64,000 nucleotides of DNA, from the NCBI GenBank assembly GCA_964561475.1, contig CAZLPU010000021.1:1-64000 (forward strand). The letters are read 5' to 3'. Both the position numbers and the translations under genes were made by a program. Positions 44,624-52,619 of the stretch are shown here, in pieces. A model generated the notes under the pieces. The model made no database searches, was not told the DNA's origin, and was given only the letters and a program-made list of their open reading frames with translations. The DNA is from CAYUYV01 sp964561475. GTDB lineage: Bacteria; Pseudomonadota; Alphaproteobacteria; JAJFIK01. Each line of letters opens with the position of its first letter. Position 1 is the first letter of the stretch.

Positions 44624-45091
44624 TCAGGACGCGGGTTTCGGCTTGGGTCCCATGCCGGCTTGCACCTCCCCGGGAACCTGGAACACCTCGAACACATCCC
44701 CATGGCGGCGCAGGCCACAGGCCTCCCGCTGGACGATCAGGAACCAGAGCCGTTCCCGGGCCTCCCAGAGCAGGTCCATCCGCCTCGCCTCGATGTATTC
44801 GGATTTGCTGGTATCAGCAGGGCTGTTCTCTGGGCTGTTCTCCGGGCTGCGCTCGGAGTTGTTTTGGGGGCTGGTCTGGGGCGGTTGTCCATTGTCACCA
44901 TCGGCGGCACCGCGGTTCGCGTCCGCCATGGCGTCATCAAAAGCCGCAAGGGCGTCGAGGGCCTCGACCAGCCGCCGCCCGGCATCCCCGAGCGCGGTGG
45001 CCCGCTCCTGCTGGAGTTCATAGTCGAGCGGCGAAATCCCCAGGGCCCGCGCCTGCTCACTGCTGATCGGCGGCACCCCGCTCACACCCAC
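44624..45091 (-). CDS. Small conserved protein of unknown function (DUF6665-like)
   Basis: The 155-residue product has conserved-looking ends: N-terminal SPLDYELQQERATALGDAG with an amphipathic helix (RRLVEALDALAAFDDA), and C-terminal LLWEARERLWFLIVQREACG with FEVFQVPGEVQAGMG. I recall this pattern from a small alphaproteobacterial family, DUF6665, but cannot confirm it. Between the ends is a variable Ser/Asn/Pro linker with SPENSPENSP repeats. The gene is convergent with cpdR. No function is known. Confidence 0.65.
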   Translation of the reverse strand: MGVSGVPPISSEQARALGISPLDYELQQERATALGDAGRRLVEALDALAAFDDAMADANRGAADGDNGQPPQTSPQNNSERSPENSPENSPADTSKSEYIEARRMDLLWEARERLWFLIVQREACGLRRHGDVFEVFQVPGEVQAGMGPKPKPAS

Positions 45092-45296
45092 CTCCCGTCA
45101 TACCCACGACCCGTCATAGTCCGCGCCGCACCGCGGTTTCCCACGGACGCCAGAACCCTCAACACCGACTCCGGTCACACAGCCCTTTCAAAACAAGGCC
45201 CCGTACACACACCGCTTGCACCAACCCGCCAGACCCGATATATCCCCGGTCTCGCCTGACCTGCCACCGCACCTCCACCGCCGTGGCACCCCGGCC

Positions 45297-45371
45297 GGAC
45301 GCGTAGCTCAGTGGGAGAGCACTACGTTGACATCGTAGGGGTCGCTGGTTCAATCCCAGCCGCGTCCACCA
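45297..45371 (+). tRNA. tRNA-Val (GAC anticodon)
   Basis: A complete cloverleaf. The acceptor stem is GGACGCG/CGCGTCC, the D-arm GCTCAGTGGGAGAGC and the anticodon stem CTACG/CGTAG with loop TTGACAT (anticodon GAC at 45329-45331). The T-arm is CTGGTTCAATCCCAG. Discriminator A and an encoded CCA (45369-45371) complete it. The 3' half is the attachment site of the island to the right and is overlapped antisense by the end of the integrase frame. Confidence 0.96.
45322..45371. other. Probable attL core in the tRNA-Val 3' half
   Basis: The element boundary is inferred from an integrase gene that ends inside the tRNA. Composition and gene style change immediately to the right. The matching direct repeat of the tRNA 3' end was not found by eye in the rest of the window, so the right attachment site is probably beyond base 64000. 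Confidence 0.7.
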
Positions 45372-46506
45372 TTGATTTCAATGATTTAGCGTTTTGCGAA
45401 TTTTGGCCCTGGCAACGTTGTGGCAACGTTAGCGGCCGGTCCTCTAGCGAAACCAGCAAGTCCTTCAGGTAGTTATCGATCACGGCCACAGACGTTGCCA
45501 AATAGGTAGGGTCGAAGGGCGCGTAGATTTCCGTCGTGCTCAAACCGGGCTGCTTGTGTCCCAACTGGGCCGCAACCTCCCAGGATGAGACGCCCTTGGC
45601 GCGCAGGTGCCGGGCCATGGTGTGGCGGATGGAGTAGGGGTTCACATCCTGCCCAAAGCCGCAGGCGGCACGGGTCGTGCGCCAGGAGGACTTCAGGTCC
45701 CGCATGGGTCGTCCGCCGTAATTCACGATGTATTCGTGCTCTCCCAGCTTGTCCCGCAGCGTCTCAGGCAGCTTGACCGTGGGACGGTACTTTTTCGTCT
45801 GGGGCCGCCCCGGCGGGTTCAGATGGACAAGCCTGTATTCCAGGTCGATCTGGCTTTGACGCAACTCGACCACGGCATCCGGTCGTGCCGTCGTCCCCAC
45901 CATCCAGAGAATGAACGCCTTCAGGTGCTTGAAGCGTGCCGTGTGATAAAGCGCACGCAGCTCATCCAGTTCGAGGGGACGGCCCTTGGGCGGCTGCGCG
46001 TCCACCTTCACGTCCTTGATGAACGGCGCGCTTTGGATCATGCCCTGTTTGTAGGCCCGATTGATTGCGGCCCGGCCGGACGACAGCGTACGGCTCACAT
46101 AGGCCTCGCTGTGTCCCTGCTCGCGCAGATGGGCGATGAAGCGGTCGATTTGCCGGGGCGTCGCCGCTTCCAGCAGCGTCGCGGTTTTGAAGAAATCCAG
46201 CCACTTGTTGAGCGCGATCCGCGCCGCATCATGGCTGGGCAGATCCATGGCGTGTTCTTCGTAATAGATCCGCAGAATGTCGGCGAGGGCCACGTCCTCA
46301 AGCCGTTGGTTCTCCGGATGATGTTCCCGCGCATACCATTCCGTCAGCGCTTGCTTGGCTTCTTCAAAGTCTTCCGTGCCAAGAGATACGCGTCTTGTGC
46401 GTCCGGTTTCGGCGTCCCAGAAATACCGGTACCAGGTCTCGGAGCCGGAGCGCTTCCCGAGCCAGTTTTCGCCAAGCTTGAAGGTGTCTTTTGAGGTTCG
46501 GGGCAT
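45322..46506 (-). CDS. Tyrosine-type site-specific integrase
   Basis: The 394-residue recombinase of the island. The N-terminal arm-type region (MPRTSKDTFKLGENWLGKRS) is followed by a SAM-like core-binding domain (about 75-165). In the catalytic domain, Arg is in TTARPDAVVELRQ, the second box is PYSIRHTMARHL (Tyr in place of the first His), and His is in LGHKQPG. The nucleophile is Tyr in STTEIYAPFDP. The last residues (AAGIEPATPTMST) are simply the antisense reading of the tRNA T-arm, and the TAG stop lies in the anticodon stem; frames that end in GIEPATP are typical of tRNA-integrated elements. Its first 68 codons are repeated 2.4 kb away. Confidence 0.93.
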   Translation of the reverse strand: MPRTSKDTFKLGENWLGKRSGSETWYRYFWDAETGRTRRVSLGTEDFEEAKQALTEWYAREHHPENQRLEDVALADILRIYYEEHAMDLPSHDAARIALNKWLDFFKTATLLEAATPRQIDRFIAHLREQGHSEAYVSRTLSSGRAAINRAYKQGMIQSAPFIKDVKVDAQPPKGRPLELDELRALYHTARFKHLKAFILWMVGTTARPDAVVELRQSQIDLEYRLVHLNPPGRPQTKKYRPTVKLPETLRDKLGEHEYIVNYGGRPMRDLKSSWRTTRAACGFGQDVNPYSIRHTMARHLRAKGVSSWEVAAQLGHKQPGLSTTEIYAPFDPTYLATSVAVIDNYLKDLLVSLEDRPLTLPQRCQGQNSQNAKSLKSMVDAAGIEPATPTMST

Positions 46507-46537
46507 TCAATGCTCTTGATCAGGAAATCGACGATCT
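46302..46537. repeat. 236-bp direct repeat, copy A (integrase head)
   Basis: It matches 48769-49004 over 236 bases without gaps; I count six differences, all transitions. It covers the first 68 codons of the integrase plus 31 bases upstream of its ATG. The two copies bracket an AT-rich three-gene cassette. Confidence 0.92.
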
Positions 46538-46722
46538 CTATGCGAAATCGATCAGGACTTTCGCCATCCAGTGCAACCTCACTAGCCATACTCTTTTCCC
46601 AAAAAAATAGAAATGAAATCTGAGCCTTGCACAATAGGATAAAGACGCGAGACATTGTGCCTTCTCAACATGAAAACCCTTTCACAAGGTGGAATGCAAT
46701 CTACTTTCAAGTATTGACACTT

Positions 46723-47076
46723 TCATTCTTTGGCTTTGTCTTTTCCAAAGTCTTTTCCAAGAATATAGCCTGCGATCGTGCCTAAAAGACCAATAACCGG
46801 AGCTATTTGCGAATCATCATAGCCGACAACAAGTAACAGCAGAGCTGCCGATATTATGACCATTGTGCCAATAGATTTTACAACTCCATCAGGAGAGTGG
46901 CCTATTTTGAGTAAGTAAGTTATCGCCCCAACAACAATAATTGAATATAATCCGATTCCGAAGCTCAATAACAAAACTTCTTCACTACTGTATACTTGTA
47001 CTGCACGTTCATTGGAAATATCGCTGATTACCTCGTCTAAAGTTGTTTTCAACATACGATCATTATCGACGCTCAT
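46723..47076 (-). CDS. Small membrane protein of AT-rich cassette, unknown function
   Basis: The product has 117 residues with AGAAGGG 8 bases before the ATG. A soluble N-terminus (about 1-32) is followed by two strong hydrophobic segments (LLLSFGIGLYSIIVVGAITYLL and then TMVIISAALLLLVVGY). A third, Gly-rich one (IAPVIGLLGTIAGYILGK) ends in a charged Lys/Asp tail. I do not recognise a family. It is the last gene of a three-gene minus-strand run whose base composition is far lower in GC than the chromosome, indicating recent acquisition. Confidence 0.7.
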   Translation of the reverse strand: MSVDNDRMLKTTLDEVISDISNERAVQVYSSEEVLLLSFGIGLYSIIVVGAITYLLKIGHSPDGVVKSIGTMVIISAALLLLVVGYDDSQIAPVIGLLGTIAGYILGKDFGKDKAKE

Positions 47077-47112
47077 GACATAGCCCTTCTAATACTACAA
47101 AAACCAATCATC

Positions 47113-47661
47113 CTAATCTTTCGCAGCTCTAATACGAGACAACTCGTTTTTCAACTGTTCATTTTCCTCTCGAAGTTTCAAGATTGCAAATATAAGCAGC
47201 CTTTTCGTATAGTTCCGATATCTGAGACTCGGTGCGACACCGATATCCATTTCCTGGAAAAAATCAACTGTATAGGGAGTTGGCTTCCCGTTCGTTTGAA
47301 GAATCTGTCCCCATTCAATCTCTGGCGGAAAAGCCAGCGTTTTTCTTTCACTCATCGGTATAACTTTCCAATCTTGTCTAATAAGATCAGTCAATTTCTG
47401 AAAAGTTGCTTCATTCATACCATCGACTTCAATTGCTGCAAGTGGGTCCAATGTCTGATATTCGAATGCATTTCGCAGAGAGTCTGGGATGTAATCTTCG
47501 TACCAGCTCATATTATCATTTACGACTATCTCTTGAGACGCTCCATAGAATAAAACGGCTTTACCTGACAGGGTATCTCCAATATTGTCATCCGCATCGA
47601 GGCTATCTTGACTGCAAACCAACATACATATTAACAAAGAAAAAAGATAAGTCCTCAACAT
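47113..47661 (-). CDS. Predicted exported protein with C-terminal coiled coil, unknown function
   Basis: From the ATG at 47661 (AAAGGGAAA upstream; the frame is open to 47709) the product is 182 residues. A signal sequence (TYLFSLLICMLVCSQDS) has a cysteine at the end of the core, so a lipoprotein is possible but the lipobox is imperfect. The middle is mixed alpha/beta with no known motif. The C-terminus (FAILKLREENEQLKNELSRI) is a short leucine-heptad coiled coil. It starts just after the metallopeptidase stop, so the two are coupled. Intramolecular-chaperone or tail-like roles are guesses. Confidence 0.65.
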   Translation of the reverse strand: MLRTYLFSLLICMLVCSQDSLDADDNIGDTLSGKAVLFYGASQEIVVNDNMSWYEDYIPDSLRNAFEYQTLDPLAAIEVDGMNEATFQKLTDLIRQDWKVIPMSERKTLAFPPEIEWGQILQTNGKPTPYTVDFFQEMDIGVAPSLRYRNYTKRLLIFAILKLREENEQLKNELSRIRAAKD

Positions 47662-47681
47662 TTTGTATTTCCCTTTCATTG

Positions 47682-48605
47682 TTAGCGTACTTGGGAGCAG
47701 TGGCGACATAGTTCATTTGATATTGCTATCAAATCGGACGAAATTCTTCGGATTTTCTCACGTTCACCTGGCGTATGACTAAGAGAAGCTGCAATATTTC
47801 TTACCTCTATCATAAGCGCCTGATACTGATTGCGTTGCCGTTGTAGTATATCATATTGATTATGTCGAGCCGCAAGATTGCAGCCCATTAAAAATCTCAT
47901 CCTGGCATCACCACTTTGAGCTCGTTCTACCTCACTTCTTTCAATAGCATCAACAAGATCTGCTGGATCTGCAATATGTCGCCCGTAGTATCCGGCGCGA
48001 AACACTGCCAACCGTTCAGACTTATTTGGATAAGGCGAATCGTCCTGTACGGGTGGCAAATGGACGAAGTAGTCTTGTGTATCTTGATAATTTATACAAA
48101 GTCTTGCAGCGTGAGATCCTGCAAAATAATCAGCACGTAATTCTTGCTCACGTATTTGTTCTTTAGTCCGATTTAATTGATTATCACCATAAACAATGTG
48201 TGCAAATTCGTGAAATAAAACCAAAACGTACGACCAAACCAAGCCATTTTCGAGTATGAGTTTTTTTGCATAGTCAACGTCAACGGCGATATATGGGTTG
48301 CCCCCTTCTACATGGCGACCAGCTTTTACACAGCCCAGGTGTTGATAATACAAAAAACTTACGTTTTCAGAAATGTTTCCAATAATGGTTCTATGAATAA
48401 AGTGTTCAGCCCCGCGGATGTAGGCTGGTATACTATCCCGATCTACCAATTGTCGATTTGGGTTATCTGCAGTGCAAACATGATTGCTATCACGATTATG
48501 TGACTCTGCTTTCGCATCTGAGATAGATATGAAACTCACTAAGAGAGCAAAACAAATGACATTTGAGCCTATCTTGCTCATCGCAAATTTGCGGTAGAAG
48601 TTCAT
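47682..48605 (-). CDS. Secreted gluzincin-like metallopeptidase, orphan
   Basis: The 307-residue protein has a signal peptide (VICFALLVSFISISDAKA; AGAGG 9 bases before the ATG). The zinc-peptidase signature is HEFAH (132-136) in a hydrophobic helix (SYVLVLFHEFAHIVYGD). Nineteen residues after the last His comes ELRAD (155-159), the third-ligand helix in E-x3-D form as in M48-like and related gluzincins. Outside this core I see no family match; four or more cysteines suggest disulfides in the periplasm. It is the first gene of the AT-rich cassette. Confidence 0.75.
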   Translation of the reverse strand: MNFYRKFAMSKIGSNVICFALLVSFISISDAKAESHNRDSNHVCTADNPNRQLVDRDSIPAYIRGAEHFIHRTIIGNISENVSFLYYQHLGCVKAGRHVEGGNPYIAVDVDYAKKLILENGLVWSYVLVLFHEFAHIVYGDNQLNRTKEQIREQELRADYFAGSHAARLCINYQDTQDYFVHLPPVQDDSPYPNKSERLAVFRAGYYGRHIADPADLVDAIERSEVERAQSGDARMRFLMGCNLAARHNQYDILQRQRNQYQALMIEVRNIAASLSHTPGEREKIRRISSDLIAISNELCRHCSQVR

Positions 48606-48700
48606 CTTATTTGCCTCTTAGTGATTTGGGCAGACCAATCCTATCCAAAATTTTTCACTCGTTCCGAGATTAAGCGCCATTAACCGAAAATCAAGCTCTT

Positions 48701-48973
48701 TCACGCCACTTTTTTCACTAGTTGACTGTTCGTGTGGAACTGTACCGCCTCTCGAGTCATTTCATTAGGCCGTTGGTTCTCCGGATGATGTTCCCGTGCG
48801 TACCATTCCGTTAGCGCTTGCTTGGCTTCTTCAAAGTCTTCCGTGCCAAGAGATATGCGTCTTGTGCGTCCAGTTTCGGCGTCCCAGAAATACCGGTACC
48901 AAGTCTCGGAGCCGGAGCGCTTCCCGAGCCAGTTTTCGCCAAGCTTGAAGGTGTCTTTTGAGGTTCGGGGCAT
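48701..48973 (-). pseudogene. Truncated integrase copy (first 68 codons)
   Basis: The product is the integrase N-terminus with a single residue change (Val to Ile) for 68 codons. It then runs into 22 unrelated codons at 48769 and stops. There is no catalytic domain. It marks the original junction between the HTH gene and the integrase before the AT-rich cassette arrived. Confidence 0.9.
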
Positions 48974-49004
48974 TCAATGCTCTTGATCAGGAAATCGACG
49001 ATCT
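48769..49004. repeat. 236-bp direct repeat, copy B
   Basis: Partner of 46302-46537. Its upstream side continues into the intact HTH gene, whereas copy A is followed upstream by AT-rich DNA. Copy B therefore keeps the ancestral upstream context and copy A the ancestral downstream context. Confidence 0.92.
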
Positions 49005-49209
49005 GAAAGCCGAAATAGGTGATGGATCGCGGGCCTTTGCGCAGAAATCCGATCCTGCCGTCCAATCGAGTCCGCTTTAGGGTCTGGGGATGGATGCCGA
49101 TAAACGCGGCCGCATCGGCTTCACTGTATTGGCGATAGAGCGCAATGCCATTGTCGGTCGCGATCCGCGCCCGCAAGTGCTCATGCTCCTGTTCGCCGTC
49201 CTCTGCCAT
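48811..49209 (-). CDS. Excisionase-like helix-turn-helix protein
   Basis: ATG 49209 follows GGTGGAAGG. The first 90 residues hold a MerR/excisionase-type winged HTH: YSEADAAAFIGIHPQTLKRT, then DGRIGFLRKGPRSITYFG and IVDFLIKSIE. This is the usual form of recombination-directionality or regulatory proteins beside integrases. The frame then runs on for about 43 residues through the integrase start in another register to 48811, so the true end could be artefactual. In the ancestral layout it overlapped the integrase start. It is now separated from the active integrase by the AT-rich cassette. Confidence 0.7.
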   Translation of the reverse strand: MAEDGEQEHEHLRARIATDNGIALYRQYSEADAAAFIGIHPQTLKRTRLDGRIGFLRKGPRSITYFGFQIVDFLIKSIECPEPQKTPSSLAKTGSGSAPAPRLGTGISGTPKLDAQDAYLLARKTLKKPSKR

Positions 49210-49312
49210 CCCATGACCTTCCACCGATACAGGCCATGATATAGCATGATACACGCGTTTGGAGGCGGCCCACGCCGCGCCAATCCTCGGATTTTGGAAG
49301 GTTTGTGCTCCC

Positions 49313-49696
49313 ATGGCACAGGTTGATCGGCATACCGGTCGTCCCTTGGGCGACGCGTTCCAGGTCGAAAAGGACCTGACGGTATCCGAGCGCCTGGAAC
49401 GCTTCCTCGAATGCGACGTGGAAATTCAGCGGCTTGATCGCATCGGTTCTGGGACTGAACAGAACGAAGCGCTCTACGGCACCGCCCAGGAGATGGCCGA
49501 CGCCCGCGCGGACCTCATCGCGTCCGCTGCGGAATTCGTGCGCGATCTCTCGCCGGAAGCGGTGAAGCAGGCGCAGGAGCGGGGCGAAATTAGCAAGGAC
49601 CACTTCACCCGCATCCGGGCGCTTCAGTCACTGCATGGCATGGACAAGGCCGGTCCCGACCACGGGCGGGACCAGGATCTGGGCAATGAGCGCTGA
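49313..49696 (+). CDS. Island protein of unknown function
   Basis: The product has 127 residues from ATG 49313 (the frame is open from 49259). The sequence is helical and acidic: RLERFLECDVEIQRLDRIG, then AQEMADARADLIASAAEFVR and a Gly/Asp-rich end. No family is recognised. It is divergent from the HTH gene with about 100 bases between, so the HTH protein may control both. Its GC-rich style matches the mobilization genes rather than the AT-rich cargo. Confidence 0.65.
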   Translation: MAQVDRHTGRPLGDAFQVEKDLTVSERLERFLECDVEIQRLDRIGSGTEQNEALYGTAQEMADARADLIASAAEFVRDLSPEAVKQAQERGEISKDHFTRIRALQSLHGMDKAGPDHGRDQDLGNER

Positions 49697-49752
49697 GCGT
49701 TGTTGAAGCTTATTTCTGGACCGCGCAACCAGCCTATCGCCATGCTCACTCC

Positions 49753-49877
49753 GGCAAGGCTAGCGCCTCCTCCGCTACGCTCCGGCCCCTCCGGGGTGCC
49801 TTCCGTTGCGCGTGGCGATATTCTGGAGGCGTCGGCTCCGAAGGAATGTCGATGGGTGTCTCACCAAAGGAATGGAG
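49753..49877. repeat. Diverged inverted repeat, left copy
   Basis: Roughly 125 bases, about three quarters identical to the reverse complement of 51302-51430. Shared blocks include CGCCTCCTCCGCT, CGGCCCCT, GTCGGCTCCG and CCAAAGGAATG. The copies bracket an AT-rich gene. Confidence 0.7.
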
Positions 49878-50155
49878 ACAAACGGTGTTCTTTCGTCAAA
49901 TGAGGTGGCAGATAAAGCCAAATGCAATACTAGTCGTGAAAACAGCTTAATGCTTGATGCAGGGCGAACAGTCTCACCACCCAAGGTAAAAAGATCTAAA
50001 ATTAGATACTGATAAGGTATATCATCAATAGATTAACATTGAGGATTGGATATTAATTGGCTATGCATATTCGACGTTTCACACAAATGGATACTTGCTT
50101 TGGGTTGCGGCGAAAGAACTTACTAGTCAAATCAACCACCGCAAGACGCTGTGAC

Positions 50156-50746
50156 TTATTTTGGTAAAATGGTTGCATATAACTCTTTACAAACCTCCCT
50201 CAAAGTACTGATTTGACGTAATTTCCAGCCAGTTATTGTTGATATATAAACTGCTTCAGTAACCTCGGCGTGTTTCGGATGGATACGCTTTGTAATGAGC
50301 ACACTACTATCGATGTTACACTTATCTTTTTTCGACTTCATTTCTTCGCATGTGTAACGCTCAGCCGCAGATATCTCATAACCTTTAAGTCCAATAGCAG
50401 CTACCATGTCATTAAGTGTTGCAAGCTCGGTTCTATATAATCTGTATTTCGAATCAAACTCTATATGACTAAACAGTTTATCGTGAGATTCTCTTTTATT
50501 CAATTCATAATGTGTGTGAAACGCACGCTCCGCTTCCTCAAATGCACCTCGTGCTTGGCTGCAAATATCTAATGCTTTAAACTGCAAAAAATCAAGCCTT
50601 GACTCAACCGCTAAACTGTGTGCCTCTTTCATACCTTTTCGTGTGTCACACGCGTTTAGTGTGGAGACAGCGGCCGCAAAGACTGCCACAAGCACACCGA
50701 ACCACTCAGCTTTGTTCATTTTTTGCGATCCACTATGTGCATTCAT
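50156..50746 (-). CDS. AT-rich orphan protein with N-terminal membrane helix
   Basis: The product has 196 residues from ATG 50746 (an inner ATG at 50719 is also possible). One membrane segment lies near the start (EWFGVLVAVFAAAVSTLNA). A largely helical soluble region with several cysteines follows (residues ICSQ, YTCEEM, KCNID). No family is recognised. Codon and base composition are far from the GC-rich neighbours. It is flanked on both sides by the diverged inverted repeats. Confidence 0.65.
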   Translation of the reverse strand: MNAHSGSQKMNKAEWFGVLVAVFAAAVSTLNACDTRKGMKEAHSLAVESRLDFLQFKALDICSQARGAFEEAERAFHTHYELNKRESHDKLFSHIEFDSKYRLYRTELATLNDMVAAIGLKGYEISAAERYTCEEMKSKKDKCNIDSSVLITKRIHPKHAEVTEAVYISTITGWKLRQISTLREVCKELYATILPK

Positions 50747-50788
50747 TACAACTTCACCATCTCGAATAAGCCAGCAATATTCTAACAA

Positions 50789-51173
50789 GCGGGAGTTATC
50801 AGATTAGGGGTGAGCACGCAACGCTCTCTCGACGATCCGCTACGGAACAGCTCGCAACCCACCACAGCCGGGTGCCGTCCCTCATGGAGCAGGGGCGCAG
50901 TCCCTATCGGTTCTGACCTGGGGCGCCGCCTCGGCGGCCGGTCGTGCACGCAATGGCAGGCATGCACCCAAATTTGGATTGCTGCCAGGACCATTAAATC
51001 CCTATACTGATCATATTGAGTGCATATTCACTCGGTCGGGCTTAACAACCTGCACAGGCTATCGGTCCTATGGGCCGGATGGCGGGGAAATAAGGGCCAT
51101 CTGGCTTGAATACTCCGCGCAGTCGCTTGTGCTGTTGTTAACGTCCGTCCCACCAGACGCATAAGAAAGGGCC
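50789..51173. other. GC-rich spacer, no confident gene
   Basis: This region contains a 61-codon rightward frame (TTG 50979 to 51164) ending 10 bases before the next small ORF. It could be a coupled leader but lacks a ribosome site. Confidence 0.35.
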
Positions 51174-51299
51174 ATGATGCTGAATGACAAAAACGATTTT
51201 CTCCAAGCGCTGACGGACACCATTGATGATCTGCAGTCCATCGTCTTCACGCTGCGTCTGATCCGGATGCAGATGAGGGAACGGGATGACTGCGACTAA
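51174..51299 (+). CDS. Possible 41-residue small protein
   Basis: ATG 51174 is preceded by AAGAAAGGG. The product (FLQALTDTIDDLQSIVFTLR and RMQMRERDDCD) is one amphipathic helix. It ends at the edge of the right inverted repeat. Too short for a family call. Confidence 0.4.
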   Translation: MMLNDKNDFLQALTDTIDDLQSIVFTLRLIRMQMRERDDCD

Positions 51300-51301
51300 C
51301 C

Positions 51302-51430
51302 TCTCCCATTCCTTTGGAGAGACGAAAAGCCCGGCATTCCTCCGGAGCCGACACGTCCAGACTATCGGCGCGCGCAAGCGACCGTCACCCCGCAGGGGCC
51401 GAAGCGCAGCGGAGGAGGCGCAGCCTTGAC
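51302..51430. repeat. Diverged inverted repeat, right copy
   Basis: Reverse-complement relative of 49753-49877; see that entry. It lies 140 bases from the stop codon of the serine recombinase. Confidence 0.7.
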
Positions 51431-51573
51431 CGAGCGAGCACGTCGATACCATCCCCAAATCTCAAGCGTGGGAAGCCAGGCCCGGCAGGGCCTGCCGTCC
51501 GGTTCGGGCGTTCCAAAGCCCAAAACAGAACCGGACGGGTGTGACTTCAAGCGGTTGAAGCCCGCGCTTTGCG

Positions 51574-52119
51574 TCAGCCTTTCAAGGCTCGCCAGAGCGT
51601 GGTGCGGTTCACATTTAAAAGGGCCGCCATTCCGGCCACATCCTGCCGCCCCGCTTCGATTTCCGCCTTGGCGTGTGCCACCTGGCCGGATGTGAGTGCC
51701 CTTGGGCGGCCGATGTGTTTTCCCCGACGCCTCGCGGCTTCTACGCCTTGTCTGGTCCGCTCGGTTAGGGTGCGCCGTTCCAGGCGGGCCAGGGCCGCAA
51801 CCAGGGTGTAGTAAAATTCGCCGATCGGTGTCGCGGTGTCGACCTCCAGATCCATGATCCGGAAATTGATCGAGCGTTCTCGAAGCTTCTCGGCTTCGAG
51901 GATGGCGTCGACCGTGGAGCGAAAGGCACGGTCCAGAGACCAGACGACGAGCGTATCCCCGGCGTCGAGCCGGGCGATCGCCGATTCATACGCAGGCCGC
52001 TTCTTCGCGGCCGCGCTGACCTGCTCGATCAGGACATCATCGCAAACACCATTGAGCCCATCGATCTGGCGGGCCGTGTTCTGGTCATCGGTGGAAACGC
52101 GGATATAGCCCAGTTTCAT
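51574..52119 (-). CDS. Serine recombinase, resolvase/invertase family
   Basis: From ATG 52119 the product is 181 residues; a TTG start 15 bases upstream is also open. The nucleophile Ser9 is in LGYIRVSTDDQNTARQID. The catalytic Arg cluster is in VVWSLDRAFRST and ALARLERRTLTERTRQG. The linker helix GKHIGRPRALTSGQVAHA leads to a C-terminal HTH (VAGMAALLNVNRTTLWRAL). This length and layout fit Tn3-type resolvases and Hin/Pin invertases. A perfect dyad upstream could be its crossover site. No transposase is present beside it. Confidence 0.9.
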   Translation of the reverse strand: MKLGYIRVSTDDQNTARQIDGLNGVCDDVLIEQVSAAAKKRPAYESAIARLDAGDTLVVWSLDRAFRSTVDAILEAEKLRERSINFRIMDLEVDTATPIGEFYYTLVAALARLERRTLTERTRQGVEAARRRGKHIGRPRALTSGQVAHAKAEIEAGRQDVAGMAALLNVNRTTLWRALKG

Positions 52120-52184
52120 GGGACTATTTTGCAACAGGGTTTCGCAACATGCAACCTATTGTAATCATTGAATGATGATCAGTG

Positions 52185-52208
52185 TTGCAAAAGGGGTCCC
52201 TTTTGCAA
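52185..52208. other. Perfect 11-bp dyad with 2-base centre, candidate recombinase crossover site
   Basis: The half-site TTGCAAAAGGG is followed by GT and then the exact reverse complement. This geometry (11-12 bp arms, 2-base core) is that of serine-recombinase crossover sites. A weaker dyad-like pair (TTGCAACAGGG and TTTCGCAAC) lies at about 52130-52150, between it and the recombinase start. Confidence 0.55.
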
Positions 52209-52619
52209 TGAAGAGACTTCTTCTGCCTCGGCCTTGCGGGCGTTTCATTCAACTCACTGCAACAAGCCAAACAGGCAGGTGGACCCGCAAGGCACGGCTG
52301 TTTTCGCCAGGGCTGTTGGGTAGGCGCCCAGAATCTGAGATCAGGACTCCAGAGTGATCAGTCAGTCTAAGGAATGTTCTCTGCGGCGCTGCAAGACTCA
52401 TCAACTGTTGAGTATTTGAGACACTTGGCTTTCAGACACAGGTCTGGGATATTGGCTTGGTCATGATCTGGGTTTCAACCAGAGATTGTCAGGCTGTGTC
52501 AAGCATGTCAGTTTTAGAATAGGGCGCAGCGAGCGGCTAGGTAGATATAAATCGGAACGAAACAGGAAAAGAAAAAACGATATTTTTGCTTATTTCCTTG
52601 AATTAGAAAGGGCTTTGTA
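52209..52619. other. Intergenic region, composition switches to AT-rich
   Basis: No gene seen. GC content falls sharply from about 52360, marking another junction in the mosaic. It contains the promoter of the next AT-rich gene. Confidence 0.4.

Noticed and set aside
46344..46655. A leftward ORF overlapping the integrase head
   Set aside because: It is the alternative frame of repeat copy A, equivalent to the tail of the HTH gene in copy B, but without the HTH part.
49753..51430. Integron-type attC cassettes as explanation of the inverted repeats
   Set aside because: No GTTRRRY core sites and no IntI gene are visible, and the copies are in opposite rather than direct orientation.
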